From positions 1 to 49,568 of the forward strand of contig OMXJ01000025.1 of assembly GCA_900315015.1 (NCBI GenBank): a stretch of 49,568 bases of DNA, in the 5' to 3' direction. Under the pieces are notes generated by a model that worked only from the letters and a program-made list of their open reading frames with translations, did no database searches and had not been told where the DNA came from. Of this stretch, positions 17,101-24,931 are shown one piece after another. Origin of the DNA: an uncultured Eubacteriales bacterium (GTDB taxonomy: Bacteria; Bacillota; Clostridia; Lachnospirales; Lachnospiraceae). Every line of letters starts with the position of its first letter. Positions within the stretch are counted from its first letter, which is position 1. The translations under genes and the position numbers were made by a program.

Positions 17101-18316
17101 TTCAGCTTATGCAGTAGGCGGAAAGGGTGCAGCTCATTCAGCAACTCTTATGAGCCTTGGTAATAGAATCGGTGTTGATTTTAAGGGCGATGATCTTTCA
17201 TCACTCTTCCTTCCAGGCTATGGTGATATCATTGCCGAGGTATCAAAGGCACAGGCAAAGCTTCTTGTTAGAGATTTTGTTAATGCTGGTTTTAGGGCAG
17301 AGGAAATCGCAGAGCTTACTGAGAAGCAGGCATATAGCTTTAACGGTGAGATCGTTCCTATGGCAGATGTATTAAAGAGCTATGAGAATACTCTTGAAAA
17401 GGTATTCCCAATGCATTCTCGTGCAATAGATGAATCAGAGAAGTTCGATTCAAAGCTCTTTGATGCTAAGAAGGATGAAAAGTACAGCGGCATCTATATT
17501 GCAAAGAATAAGGTTGCAAAGCCTCATGTATTTATTCCTGTATTCCCGGGTACAAACTGTGAATACGATTCAGCTAAGGCTTTTGAGCGTGCCGGAGCTG
17601 AGACAGAAGTAATTGTTTATAATAACCTTGACGAGGCAGGCATCAGAGATTCTGTTGAAGCTTTCGAAAAGGCTATAAATAGATCACAGATCGTTATGTT
17701 CCCAGGTGGTTTCTCAGCTGGTGATGAGCCTGATGGATCAGGTAAGTTCATCGAAGCTGCTTTCAGAAATCCAAGACTTTCAGAGGCAGTAAATAACCTC
17801 TTAAAGCAGCGTGATGGTCTTGTACTTGGCGTATGTAATGGTTTCCAGGCTATTATCAAGCTTGGTCTTGTACCATACGGCGAGATCGTTCCACAGGGCG
17901 ATGATTCACCTACACTTGCTAGAAACAACATTGGCAGACATATTTCTAAGTCAGTTTATACAAAGGTTGTTTCAAATAAGTCACCTTGGCTTGTAAAGGC
18001 AGAGCTTGGAAAGACCTATTCAATCCCGGCATCTCATGGTGAAGGTAAGTTCGTTGCAAATGAAGAATGGCTTAAGAAGCTTTTCGCAAATGGACAGGTT
18101 GCTACTCAGTACGTTGATGTTGATGGAAATCCTACAATGGAAGAAGCCTTCAATCCAAACGGAAGCTTCTGTGCTATTGAAGGTATCCTTAGCCCGGACG
18201 GACATGTACTTGGTAAGATGGCTCATATTGAGCGTCGTGGCAGCAATGTTGCTATCAACATTGCAGGCGACCAGGATATGCATATCTTCGAGTCAGGTGT
18301 AGCATACTTCCAGTAA
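14192..18316 (+). CDS. purL: Phosphoribosylformylglycinamidine synthase (one-piece PurL)
   Basis: 1374 residues. It converts FGAR, glutamine and ATP to FGAM in purine synthesis. The N-terminal and two AIRS-like ATP-binding halves are recognised by SDHCRHTTF, NETHNHPTEIEPFGGAAT, GAANGYSSYGNQ and the SIGGKDSM region. A C-terminal class-I glutaminase domain shows FPGGFSAGDE, the nucleophile in GVCNGFQAI, and a late SHGEGKF. Between about residues 650 and 745 there is an Ala/Lys/Glu-rich helical insertion (EAKALEVAESFAKEETAKRQ and on) that standard PurL proteins lack, as far as I know. The ribosome binding site AAGGAGG is strong; a TATAAT at 14156-14161 has no good -35 box. Confidence 0.96.
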   Translation: MAVRRLYVEKKSGFNVRSKELLAEIKNYLGLKNIKEVRELIRYDVENVSDETFDKSKFTIFAEAPIDNLYEENIPELNGGKAFSIEYLPGQFDQRADSAEQCVKLLNEKEEPVIRCATTYIINGDNVSDEDIEKIKNNVINPVDSRVAAEEKPETLVDNFESPADVKIMEGFISESDDKLKELYGSLSLAMTFKDFLFIRDYFKNEEKRDPSITEIRMLDTYWSDHCRHTTFLTELTDVKFGEGEYKKAIEDTYNEYKADFAELYKDRNDKYTSLMDVATIAVKALRKQGKLQDMEISDEINACSIIVPVETNGKTEEWLVFFKNETHNHPTEIEPFGGAATCLGGAIRDPLSGRGYVYQAMRVTGAADPTKHIKDTMEGKLPQRKLVTGAANGYSSYGNQIGLATGVVSEIYHPDYAAKRMEIGAVMGAAPRKNVKRENSDPGDIIILMGGRTGRDGCGGATGSSKAHTTESIHVCGAEVQKGNPPTERKLQRLFRRPEVTSLIKKCNDFGAGGVSVAIGELADGLIVNLDKVPKKYAGLDGTELAISESQERMAIVVDKKDVDAMLAYAREENLEATVVAEVTEEPRLVLKWRGKDVVNISRAFLNTNGAHQETTAFVEIPDANADYMKNGAPYEAVSVRSEKKAVYRGALEASGVDEAKALEVAESFAKEETAKRQALAADYVDSIKEKAGSVKDTEAVEKAIVENAEKALADAVKGISADAVKIAEEAEDAAFGKEGSFRNKLLAAASDLNGCSQKGLVERFDSSIGASTVLMPYGGKYQMTPIQTMVAKLPMSYEQESGNKSETVTMMSYGFDPFLSSWSPYHGSQYAVIESVAKIIAAGGELSKIYFTFQEYFRRMDSDPKHWGEPLAALLGAYKAQKRLGLASIGGKDSMSGTFNDIHVPSTLTSFAVDIADAKDVISPEFKKAGNVVVRFLMPRDEYNCPDYAPTMKLYNLITKEIRKGNIVSAYAVGGKGAAHSATLMSLGNRIGVDFKGDDLSSLFLPGYGDIIAEVSKAQAKLLVRDFVNAGFRAEEIAELTEKQAYSFNGEIVPMADVLKSYENTLEKVFPMHSRAIDESEKFDSKLFDAKKDEKYSGIYIAKNKVAKPHVFIPVFPGTNCEYDSAKAFERAGAETEVIVYNNLDEAGIRDSVEAFEKAINRSQIVMFPGGFSAGDEPDGSGKFIEAAFRNPRLSEAVNNLLKQRDGLVLGVCNGFQAIIKLGLVPYGEIVPQGDDSPTLARNNIGRHISKSVYTKVVSNKSPWLVKAELGKTYSIPASHGEGKFVANEEWLKKLFANGQVATQYVDVDGNPTMEEAFNPNGSFCAIEGILSPDGHVLGKMAHIERRGSNVAINIAGDQDMHIFESGVAYFQ

Positions 18317-18347
18317 GGATACGCAAGGCCGTGCATTGTATGGCAGT

Positions 18348-18406
18348 ATGACAAGGCGGGCTTCATCCCATCACCTAAAGGTAATGGGTTTTCGCCTGTG
18401 GGTCAT
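18348..18406 (+). other. Structured intergenic RNA candidate downstream of purL
   Basis: Nested pairings ATGAC/GTCAT, AGGCG/CGCCT, CCCAT/ATGGG and ACC/GGT fold this stretch into one interrupted hairpin. It starts 32 bp after the purL stop. It lacks a clear U-tract, so it is either a weak terminator, an RNA-processing structure or something else. Confidence 0.45.
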
Positions 18407-18476
18407 TTATAAAGACAGCAGTATATGTAAAGACAGTGACATATGTGAAATCGTATAAGTAAAGAAGCATAAGTAG

Positions 18477-18514
18477 TAATGGTATTGCTGAAAATATTTT
18501 CAGCAATACCGTTA
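18477..18514 (+). repeat. 38-bp near-perfect palindrome between purL and hisS
   Basis: Two 19-bp arms (18477-18495, 18496-18514) match with a single G-T wobble; the left arm reads TAATGGTATTGCTGAAAAT. No U-tract follows. It could be a long RNA hairpin separating the two genes or a protein site. No hisS promoter is obvious, and no T-box motif is present in 18317-18560. Confidence 0.7.
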
Positions 18515-18560
18515 TGTTTGAATAGAAATTGAGTTTTAAGAAACAAGAGAGGAATAAAAA

Positions 18561-19988
18561 ATGGCAGATAAGGCACAGATAGTAAAGCCAAGAACACTTT
18601 CAGGCTTTATGGAGCTGCTTCCTTCGGAGCAGATTGTATTTAATAAGATCAAAAGCGTTTTGACAAAGGTTTATGAGCTTCATGGCTTTTATCCACTCGA
18701 TACTCCTGTAATAGAAGCAAGTGAGGTACTTCTTGCTAAGGGCGGTGGAGAAACAGAAAAGCAGATTTTTAATATTGATAGCTCAGATCATGATATGTCA
18801 ATGCGTTTCGACCTTACAGTTCCACTTGCAAAGTATGTTGCAAAGAACTATTCAAGCCTTTCCTTCCCATTCAGACGTTATCAGATAGGTAAGGTATATA
18901 GAGGTGAGCGTCCTCAGAGAGGCCGTTTCCGTGAGTTCTATCAGTCTGATATCGATATCATAGGTGATACAGCTCTTGGAATTCTTAATGATGCAGAGAT
19001 TCCTTCAATCATTTATCAGATTTTCAAGGAACTTGGCATAGATGATTTTACAATCAGAATTAATAACCGTAAGGTACTTGGCGGATTCTTTGCACTTATC
19101 GGCTATGAGGATAAGATAGAGGATATCTTAAGAGTAGTAGATAAGGTGGAGAAAATCGGTAAGGAAGCTGAAATGGAAGAGCTTGCAAAGCTTGGACTTA
19201 CAGCTAAGGCTTCAGAAAAGCTCTGGAATTTCATAAGCCTTACAGCAAATATCGAGGGACAGAGCATGCTCAGCAACGCTGAGGTAATAAGTAAGCTTCG
19301 TGAAATTGCAGAAAGTGAAAAGACGAGTTCAGGAGCAGATGCAAGTGCCTTTGAAGAGGGAATAAAAGAGCTTGAGATAGTTATCAATGCTATTTCTTCC
19401 TTTGGCGTTCCGGAGGGCTATTATAAAATCGATCTTTCAATCGCTCGTGGCCTTGATTATTATACAGGCACAGTTTATGAGACAATGCTTAAAAAGCATC
19501 CTGAAATCGGCAGCATCTGTTCTGGTGGCAGATATGAGAACCTTGCAGGTTATTATATCAACAGAAAGCTTCCAGGCGTTGGTATCTCAATAGGTCTTAC
19601 AAGACTTTTCTATATCCTTAGTGAAAAGAAATATGTAAAGAGTGACGTTACTGCACCGGCAAGCGTTCTTGTAATTCCTATGACAGATGATTTTGCTGGA
19701 AAGACAATGAAGTATGCTGAAAGTCTGAATGCTTACTTTATAAATGAAGGCATTGCATCTCAGATCTATCTTGAGGAAAAGAAGTTCAAGGCTAAGATGA
19801 ATTATGCAAGCAGCCTTAAGATTCCTTATGTTGCAATCATCGGTGATGATGAGGAGATGGAAGGAACTGTTGCTTTAAAGAACTTTGAGACAGGTGAGCA
19901 GGTAAATGTTTCAAAGGAGCAGGCAGCTAATATAGTAAAAAAGGCACTTGACATCAAGGAAAGTGATAAAATAGTTAATATGCAGTAA
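18561..19988 (+). CDS. hisS: Histidyl-tRNA synthetase
   Basis: 475 residues, a class II aminoacyl-tRNA synthetase charging tRNA-His. Motif 2 is in YRGERPQRGRFREFYQSDID. The histidine-specific motifs are SIARGLDYYTGTVYE and the CSGGRYENL and GVGISIGLTRLF regions, followed by an anticodon-binding domain from about 375. The length is slightly above the bacterial norm of about 420-430, from an extended middle region (about 190-290). The start has AGAGGAAT 8 bp upstream. Confidence 0.95.
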   Translation: MADKAQIVKPRTLSGFMELLPSEQIVFNKIKSVLTKVYELHGFYPLDTPVIEASEVLLAKGGGETEKQIFNIDSSDHDMSMRFDLTVPLAKYVAKNYSSLSFPFRRYQIGKVYRGERPQRGRFREFYQSDIDIIGDTALGILNDAEIPSIIYQIFKELGIDDFTIRINNRKVLGGFFALIGYEDKIEDILRVVDKVEKIGKEAEMEELAKLGLTAKASEKLWNFISLTANIEGQSMLSNAEVISKLREIAESEKTSSGADASAFEEGIKELEIVINAISSFGVPEGYYKIDLSIARGLDYYTGTVYETMLKKHPEIGSICSGGRYENLAGYYINRKLPGVGISIGLTRLFYILSEKKYVKSDVTAPASVLVIPMTDDFAGKTMKYAESLNAYFINEGIASQIYLEEKKFKAKMNYASSLKIPYVAIIGDDEEMEGTVALKNFETGEQVNVSKEQAANIVKKALDIKESDKIVNMQ

Positions 19989-20065
19989 AGTAGCTTTTAA
20001 ATGCAGATCAAGGAAAATGAAATAATCTAAGACTGCTTGTAAAGGCGTGGGGTTAAGAAGATATG

Positions 20066-20106
20066 TATGTTGCAGCGTATATGATTATATGCTGCGACAT
20101 ATTTTT
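20066..20106 (+). terminator. Hairpin plus U-tract directly in front of the ispF ribosome binding site
   Basis: A 15-bp stem (20066-20080 with 20087-20101, two G-U pairs, 6-nt loop) is followed by TTTTT at 20102-20106. The AGGAGGA ribosome binding site starts at 20107, the very next base. It looks like an intrinsic terminator for hisS that ispF transcripts must read through, that is an attenuator. Confidence 0.7.
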
Positions 20107-20117
20107 AGGAGGAAAAA

Positions 20118-20675
20118 ATGAGAATAGGCAGTGGATATGATGTTCATAAGCTAGGTGAAAATAGAAAGCTTATAATCGGAGGTGTGGATATCCCGTATGA
20201 AAAGGGATTAGTAGGACATTCAGATGCAGATGTGCTTCTTCATGCAGTAATGGATTCACTTCTTGGAGCCGCAGCACTTGGTGATATCGGAAAGCTATTT
20301 CCTGATACTTCAGATGAATTCCTGGACGCTGACAGCATGAAGCTTATGGAAGAGGTAGGCAGAAGAATAGCCGAGGCTCATTATCTCATTGGAAATATAG
20401 ATGCCACCATTATTGCTCAAAAGCCAAAGATGGCACCATATATCATGCAGATGCGTGAAAATATAGCAAAAGCTTTGGAGATAGATGTAAATCAGGTGAG
20501 TGTAAAAGCGACAACCGAAGAAGGACTAGGTTTTACAGGAGCAGGTGAGGGAATTTCAGCATCTAGCATCTGCCTTCTTACAGAAGCAGGCGATTTTTAT
20601 GACGAGGGAAGAGATGTAAATGTAAGCGGGCCTGCCTGCGGCGGATGTTGCCCGGTTAGGAATAAAAGAAACTAA
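20118..20675 (+). CDS. ispF: 2-C-methyl-D-erythritol 2,4-cyclodiphosphate synthase
   Basis: 185 residues. It forms the cyclic diphosphate in the MEP isoprenoid pathway. GSGYDVHKL gives the zinc-binding Asp and His, followed by [23 protein letters not shown], and near the end [17 protein letters not shown]. The usual protein is about 155-160 residues. Here a tail of about 25 residues follows, including [13 protein letters not shown] with three cysteines, of unknown use. It lies between hisS and mrnC; it may be co-transcribed through the attenuator in front. Confidence 0.94.
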   Translation: MRIGSGYDVHKLGENRKLIIGGVDIPYEKGLVGHSDADVLLHAVMDSLLGAAALGDIGKLFPDTSDEFLDADSMKLMEEVGRRIAEAHYLIGNIDATIIAQKPKMAPYIMQMRENIAKALEIDVNQVSVKATTEEGLGFTGAGEGISASSICLLTEAGDFYDEGRDVNVSGPACGGCCPVRNKRN

Positions 20676-20706
20676 GAAAAATGTTTAGAGAAAAGGTAGA
20701 AGTAAT

Positions 20707-21192
20707 TTGGATATAGAGAATATGGCAGCAGGAAATGCAGCTTCAGATAAGAAAGAGACTTCTGACACGGATTTTGCAGCAAGGATAAGAAACGAATTTA
20801 AAATAAAGGAAAATGATATCAAATCCTATTCGGCGCTTACTCTTGCCTACATCGGAGATGATGTTTTTGATATTGTTATTCGTACTATCGTTGTAGAAAG
20901 AGGGAACTGCCCGGTAAATAAGCTTCACAGAAGAGTATCAGAGCTTGTAAAGGCTGCATCTCAGTGCAAAATGATAGAGCTTATTGAGAAGGATCTTACA
21001 GAGGAAGAGATGGCAGTCTTTAAGCGCGGAAGAAATGCTAAGTCTTATACAATGGCAAAGAATGCAACTGTGAATGATTACCGTATGGCGACCGGAATGG
21101 AAGCTCTTATGGGATATTTATATCTTACAGGTCAGACAGAGCGCTATGTGTACCTTATCAAGCTTGCACTTGAAAGATTTGAAGCAAAGTGA
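20707..21192 (+). CDS. mrnC: Mini-ribonuclease III
   Basis: 161 residues from a TTG start (20707) with AAAAGGT upstream; an in-frame ATG at 20722 would give 156. It matures the ends of 23S rRNA. It has an RNase III catalytic fold without the dsRNA-binding domain: LTLAYIGDDVFDIVIR, KLHRRVSELVKAASQ, KRGRNAK, and the second acidic motif TGMEALMGYLYLTGQ. As is common in Firmicutes, rlmB follows directly (21 bp). Confidence 0.92.
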   Translation: MDIENMAAGNAASDKKETSDTDFAARIRNEFKIKENDIKSYSALTLAYIGDDVFDIVIRTIVVERGNCPVNKLHRRVSELVKAASQCKMIELIEKDLTEEEMAVFKRGRNAKSYTMAKNATVNDYRMATGMEALMGYLYLTGQTERYVYLIKLALERFEAK

Positions 21193-21213
21193 TTTTAGAA
21201 AGAGGATTAGAAA

Positions 21214-21957
21214 ATGAGAAATGAAGCAGATATATTAAAGGGACGTAATGCAGTCCTTGAAGCCTTTAGGGCAGAAAAGCCTATTGACAGGCTTTTCATA
21301 CAGGACGGACTTAAGGATGGTCCTATCCAGACTATTCTTCGTGAAGCCAAAAAGAGCGGCTGTGTCATAACCTTCATAAAGAAGGAAAGACTTGATGAAA
21401 TGATACCGGATGGCGGACATCAGGGCGTTGCAGCCTATGTTGCAGCCTATGATTATGCAGAGGTTTCAGATATTTTAGCAAATGCGAAGGAAAAGGGCGA
21501 GCCTCCTTTTATTCTTTTGCTTGATGGAATTGAGGATCCTCATAATCTTGGCGCAATCATCAGAACAGCAGAGCTCTGCGGAGCTCATGGCGTAATAATA
21601 CCTAAGCGCAGAGCTTGCGGACTTACCGGAACAGTAGCAAAGGTAAGCGAAGGCGCACTTAATTACATTCCTGTAGCTAAGGTAACTAATATCGGAACAA
21701 CAATCGATGAATTAAAAAAGGAAGGCCTATGGTTTGCCTGCGCTGACATGAGCGGTCAGGTAATGTATAAGCAGGATCTTACAGGCCCTATAGGTCTTGT
21801 AATCGGTGCTGAAGGCGAGGGTGTATCAAGACTAGTAAGAGAAAAGTGCGATTTTACAGTACAGATTCCTATGTTCGGACATATTGATTCACTTAATGCG
21901 TCAGTAGCGGCAGGTGTTTTAGCTTATGAAATCGTAAGACAGAGAAAGTTTAAATAA
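21214..21957 (+). CDS. rlmB: 23S rRNA (guanosine-2'-O-)-methyltransferase RlmB (SpoU family)
   Basis: 247 residues. An N-terminal substrate-binding domain (about 1-75, GRNAVLEAF) precedes a SPOUT methyltransferase domain with DGIEDPHNLGAIIRTAELCG, IGLVIGAEGEGVSRLVREKCD and IPMFGHIDSLNASVAAG. These are the three SpoU motifs forming the knotted SAM site. mrnC precedes it by 21 bp and the NYN gene follows after 33 bp. Confidence 0.93.
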   Translation: MRNEADILKGRNAVLEAFRAEKPIDRLFIQDGLKDGPIQTILREAKKSGCVITFIKKERLDEMIPDGGHQGVAAYVAAYDYAEVSDILANAKEKGEPPFILLLDGIEDPHNLGAIIRTAELCGAHGVIIPKRRACGLTGTVAKVSEGALNYIPVAKVTNIGTTIDELKKEGLWFACADMSGQVMYKQDLTGPIGLVIGAEGEGVSRLVREKCDFTVQIPMFGHIDSLNASVAAGVLAYEIVRQRKFK

Positions 21958-21990
21958 TGCAATTTAAAAAAGGAAGAAGGTGAGGCGCAG

Positions 21991-22740
21991 ATGGCATCTA
22001 GTGAAATACTTATTGTTGATGGATATAATATAATATTTGCATGGGATGAGCTTAAGAAGCTTGCAGAAACAAGCCTTGAGCTCGCCAGAGGGCGCCTTGC
22101 TGATATTCTTTGTAACTACCAGGGGTATAAGAAGAATGAAATAATCCTTGTCTTTGACGCATACAAAGTAAAAGAGAATTCGGGGAAGATAATTCATTAT
22201 CATAATATCGATATAATCTACACCAAGGAGCAGCAGACGGCGGATGCTTTCATAGAAGCAATATCCTATCAGACTGCCGGTAAGTATCAGGTACGCGTTG
22301 CCACATCAGATGGAATGGAGCAGATTGTAATTCTAACCAATGGAGCTGCCAGGATGACGGCGCGTGAGCTTTATAAGGATGTAGAAGAAACCAAAAAGGA
22401 AATTGAAAAGCAGGCAGAGCGCCTAAAGGATAAAAATAAGCGCAGGACGCTATTAGATATGCTCTCAGGTGATGATGCGGATATAATGAACAATCTTCGC
22501 CTTACCGAGGATGAAAATCCTAGTGAGCCAGTCATAAAAGGAAGTAAGCAGGAGACGGCCACTAAGAAAGAAAGCGTGGTAAAGAGCAGCACTAGTAAGA
22601 AAGAAAGCGCAGTAAAGAGCAGCGTTAGTAAGAAAGAAAGTGCGGTAAAGAGCGGTGCTAGTAAAAAAGGAAGCGCAGTAAAAAGCAGCGCTAGTAAGAA
22701 AGGAAAAGCTCCTGCAAAGAAAAAAAGGGCAAAAAAATAG
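21991..22740 (+). CDS. NYN/YacP-type RNase with a histone-like tail
   Basis: 249 residues. The first about 170 form a NYN domain, a PIN-like fold of RNases: LIVDGYNIIFAWDE, LVFDAYK, YTKEQQTADAFIEA and VRVATSDGMEQ supply the acidic residues. It resembles YacP (Rae1), a ribosome-associated RNase. From about 190 a Lys/Ser/Ala tail begins: about five copies of a 9-10-residue unit such as KKESAVKSS, ending KAPAKKKRAKK. The tail is strongly basic and disordered-looking, like histone H1 tails, and probably binds RNA or ribosomes. The stop codon touches the end of the opposing tRNA gene with no gap. Confidence 0.85.
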   Translation: MASSEILIVDGYNIIFAWDELKKLAETSLELARGRLADILCNYQGYKKNEIILVFDAYKVKENSGKIIHYHNIDIIYTKEQQTADAFIEAISYQTAGKYQVRVATSDGMEQIVILTNGAARMTARELYKDVEETKKEIEKQAERLKDKNKRRTLLDMLSGDDADIMNNLRLTEDENPSEPVIKGSKQETATKKESVVKSSTSKKESAVKSSVSKKESAVKSGASKKGSAVKSSASKKGKAPAKKKRAKK

Positions 22741-22813
<73 letters not shown>

Positions 22814-22858
22814 ACTAACCTTTGTCTAATTGACGAACACGTCAATCGCAACGTGAAT

Positions 22859-22887
22859 ATTCTATCACAGTTTTTAAATAAAAGCAA
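22859..22887 (-). promoter_or_regulatory. Promoter of tRNA-Thr (minus strand)
   Basis: Read on the minus strand, TTGCTT (22887-22882), 17-bp spacer, TAGAAT (22864-22859). The leader between it and the tRNA contains a perfect 7-bp hairpin ATTGACG-loop-CGTCAAT (22829-22846), possibly a processing signal. Confidence 0.65.
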
Positions 22888-22953
22888 GTAGAAAATTTAA
22901 GAAAATAGAACCAGCAAGTAGAAATCATAATAAATGGAAAAGGAATTCGAAAA

Positions 22954-24369
22954 ATGGGACGAAAGAGCATACCTTTAACTGAAAAGAAAAAGGAGGATGT
23001 GAAACTATTAAAGGCAGCAGATATATTCAAATTAAAAAGAATATGGATAATTCTGCTCGCACCGGTTTCGCTCCTTCTTCTTTTTGTATCAAAAAAATCG
23101 GAAAATTTTGCCGAGAATATAATTGGAAATGGAATATTTAGGGCTGTTGCCTTTTTATATTCAAGGATAACCGGCCTGCTGCCGTTTTCACTTATGGAGC
23201 TTGGAATAATACTAAGTCCTGTTATAGTGTTAGCTGTCTTAATAAGATTTTTTTATGTACTAGTTAAACATAAGAATAAAGAAAAATATCCCTTTACAAG
23301 GGGCTACTATGCTCTAAAGTGGCTTATAAATATATTAGATGTGGCTTCTCTTGCAGTCTTTTTACTTATAGTAGGCTGCACCTGCAATTATAATAGGACT
23401 CCGTTTGCCGAAAGGTATGGAATATCAATGAACTATTCATATGAGAAATCTGACGCTGATGAAGTGCTAGAATATATTAAGGAATATGAAAATACTCATG
23501 AGGTAGATAAAGAGACTTATTACTATGCAGATGGAAGCAGTGCAGAGCTTACCAGCCTTGAAGGTCAGCTTCAGATAGCAGAAACCATGCCAAAAGGAGA
23601 AAATAAGGTTGGAGATCTTTACGTTCTTGTTTTAGAGCTGACCCAAAGGGCTAATGAAGTAAGAGAGCGACTTGCTAAATACGAGGATGCAGATGGTGTT
23701 TTTAGGCTATCTCTAATGGAGACTGAAAAAGAATGGGGAGATTTATCTGAAAAGGAAATCTATGCGTTAAAGAAGAAAAGACTTAAAAAGGTAATGAAGC
23801 TATCAAAAAACGCAGTTTCAGAGCTGAATTTAAAATACCCTACAATAGCAAAATACCTTCCTTCTCCAAAGCTTATCTATAATACAGAGTTCATGAACAA
23901 AATTGAAATAGTAGGAGTTTTCTGTCCGTTTACCATGGAGGCGAATGTGGACGGGGCTGTACCTGACTATTCAATAGGCTTTACAGCCTGTCATGAATTA
24001 GGACATTTATCAGGCTACATAAAGGAAAATGAGGCTGACTTTATAGCTTATCTTGCCTGTACGAATTCGGATGATGACATATTACTCTATTCAGGCTATA
24101 CAGAGGCACTCATTACTGCAGGAAATGCACTTTATTCATCAAGTCCGGAGTTATTTTCACTAGCAAGAAGAGGATATTCTGATGCGGTAGTGCGTGATTT
24201 TACGGATAATTCCCAGTTCTGGGAAAAGTATAATGAAAAGCCGGCAGCCGTAGTTGCAAATAAAATTAATGATTCTTACATCAAGGCAAGCGGAGATGAT
24301 AATGGCGTAAAAGCATATACTTTGGTGGTAGAACTATTATTGTCGCTAATCAGGGAGGGGAAAATATGA
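22954..24369 (+). CDS. DUF3810-type membrane metalloprotease-like protein
   Basis: 471 residues. An N-terminal membrane part has TM helices at about 29-45, 65-105 and 123-145. An extracytoplasmic domain follows with CHELGHLSGYIKENEADFIAY at about 345-365, that is an HExxH zinc-binding motif plus a downstream glutamate as in gluzincin-type metalloproteases. These features fit the DUF3810 family. Substrate and role are unknown. The start is supported by AAAGGAAT 10 bp upstream. The gene stands alone between tRNA-Thr and the lysine riboswitch. Confidence 0.85.
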   Translation: MGRKSIPLTEKKKEDVKLLKAADIFKLKRIWIILLAPVSLLLLFVSKKSENFAENIIGNGIFRAVAFLYSRITGLLPFSLMELGIILSPVIVLAVLIRFFYVLVKHKNKEKYPFTRGYYALKWLINILDVASLAVFLLIVGCTCNYNRTPFAERYGISMNYSYEKSDADEVLEYIKEYENTHEVDKETYYYADGSSAELTSLEGQLQIAETMPKGENKVGDLYVLVLELTQRANEVRERLAKYEDADGVFRLSLMETEKEWGDLSEKEIYALKKKRLKKVMKLSKNAVSELNLKYPTIAKYLPSPKLIYNTEFMNKIEIVGVFCPFTMEANVDGAVPDYSIGFTACHELGHLSGYIKENEADFIAYLACTNSDDDILLYSGYTEALITAGNALYSSSPELFSLARRGYSDAVVRDFTDNSQFWEKYNEKPAAVVANKINDSYIKASGDDNGVKAYTLVVELLLSLIREGKI

Positions 24370-24545
24370 AAATCGAAATTTGGTACTGAAATGTTAATAC
24401 TTGAAAAGGACCTTATGGTCACAATTGTCAGTGATATTGATGAGTGTGGTTATGCAAGAAGACAGATAACCTTTTTGAATTAATAAAACAGTGCAGGTTC
24501 AATTTTACTGTGATGGATAATCGTGAAATTCATTATATAAATGTA

Positions 24546-24574
24546 TTGACATGATGGAAAAAAAGTGTTACTAT
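24546..24574 (+). promoter_or_regulatory. Promoter of the lysine-riboswitch dapA-dapB operon
   Basis: A perfect TTGACA (24546-24551), 17-bp spacer and TACTAT (24569-24574). Transcription should start at about 24581, just before the aptamer. The stretch 24370-24545 contains no gene I can support. Confidence 0.75.
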
Positions 24575-24583
24575 AGGTGTACT

Positions 24584-24800
24584 TATGAGAGACAGAGGCG
24601 CATTGATTATCAGTAGGCCCGTTCTTTTGAGGTTCCAGGCTCACTTAGTATGGAACTTCAATAATAACGTACTGAACGTTGAACGGTTGAAAGGATGATA
24701 TGCCGAGGTATATAGGAAGCAGTATCCTATTTGCCGGGAATATGGTTAACAGCCGTATTACTGTCATCACGAGAGTGATGGGGAGCTGCCAGCTTAAGGT
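24584..24800 (+). promoter_or_regulatory. Lysine riboswitch (L box) aptamer
   Basis: The core words of the lysine aptamer appear in order: AGAGGCGCATTGATTATCAG, TGAAAGGATGATATGCCGAG, TTTGCCGGG, the TTAC-TGTCA region, and a closing ATGGGGAGCTGCC. The position in front of dapA, the first committed step to lysine and diaminopimelate, fits. Lysine binding should turn the operon off. The boundaries are approximate. Confidence 0.88.
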
Positions 24801-24900
24801 GAAATGCATTTTTGGAATTTAAGAGCTAGCTTAATTTATCCTTCAAAGAAGGTAATCATTATGAATCCGAAAAAGCAGAGCCAATAGCTTAATTAATCGC

Positions 24901-24931
24901 AGCCTCCTAAATAAAAATGGAGGTTTTTTTT
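24901..24931 (+). terminator. Riboswitch terminator hairpin containing the dapA Shine-Dalgarno
   Basis: CCTCC (24903-24907) pairs with GGAGG (24919-24923), extended by G-U and A-U pairs outside; an 11-nt loop; then T8 (24924-24931). The dapA ATG begins at 24932, so GGAGG is both the terminator's 3' arm and the only ribosome binding site, with the U-tract as spacer. Confidence 0.8.

Noticed and set aside
18317-18560. Possible T-box leader for hisS
   Set aside because: No AGGGTGGnACCGCG T-box sequence or specifier-loop layout is visible.
24391-24483. 30-codon ORF upstream of the lysine riboswitch
   Set aside because: No ribosome binding site and no recognisable domain; it may be part of a decayed gene, but nothing supports it.
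24917-24931. Upstream dapA start giving five extra residues
   Set aside because: It would place the start inside the terminator hairpin and consume GGAGG as codons; DapA normally begins near the GKKTIFTGAG-like segment.
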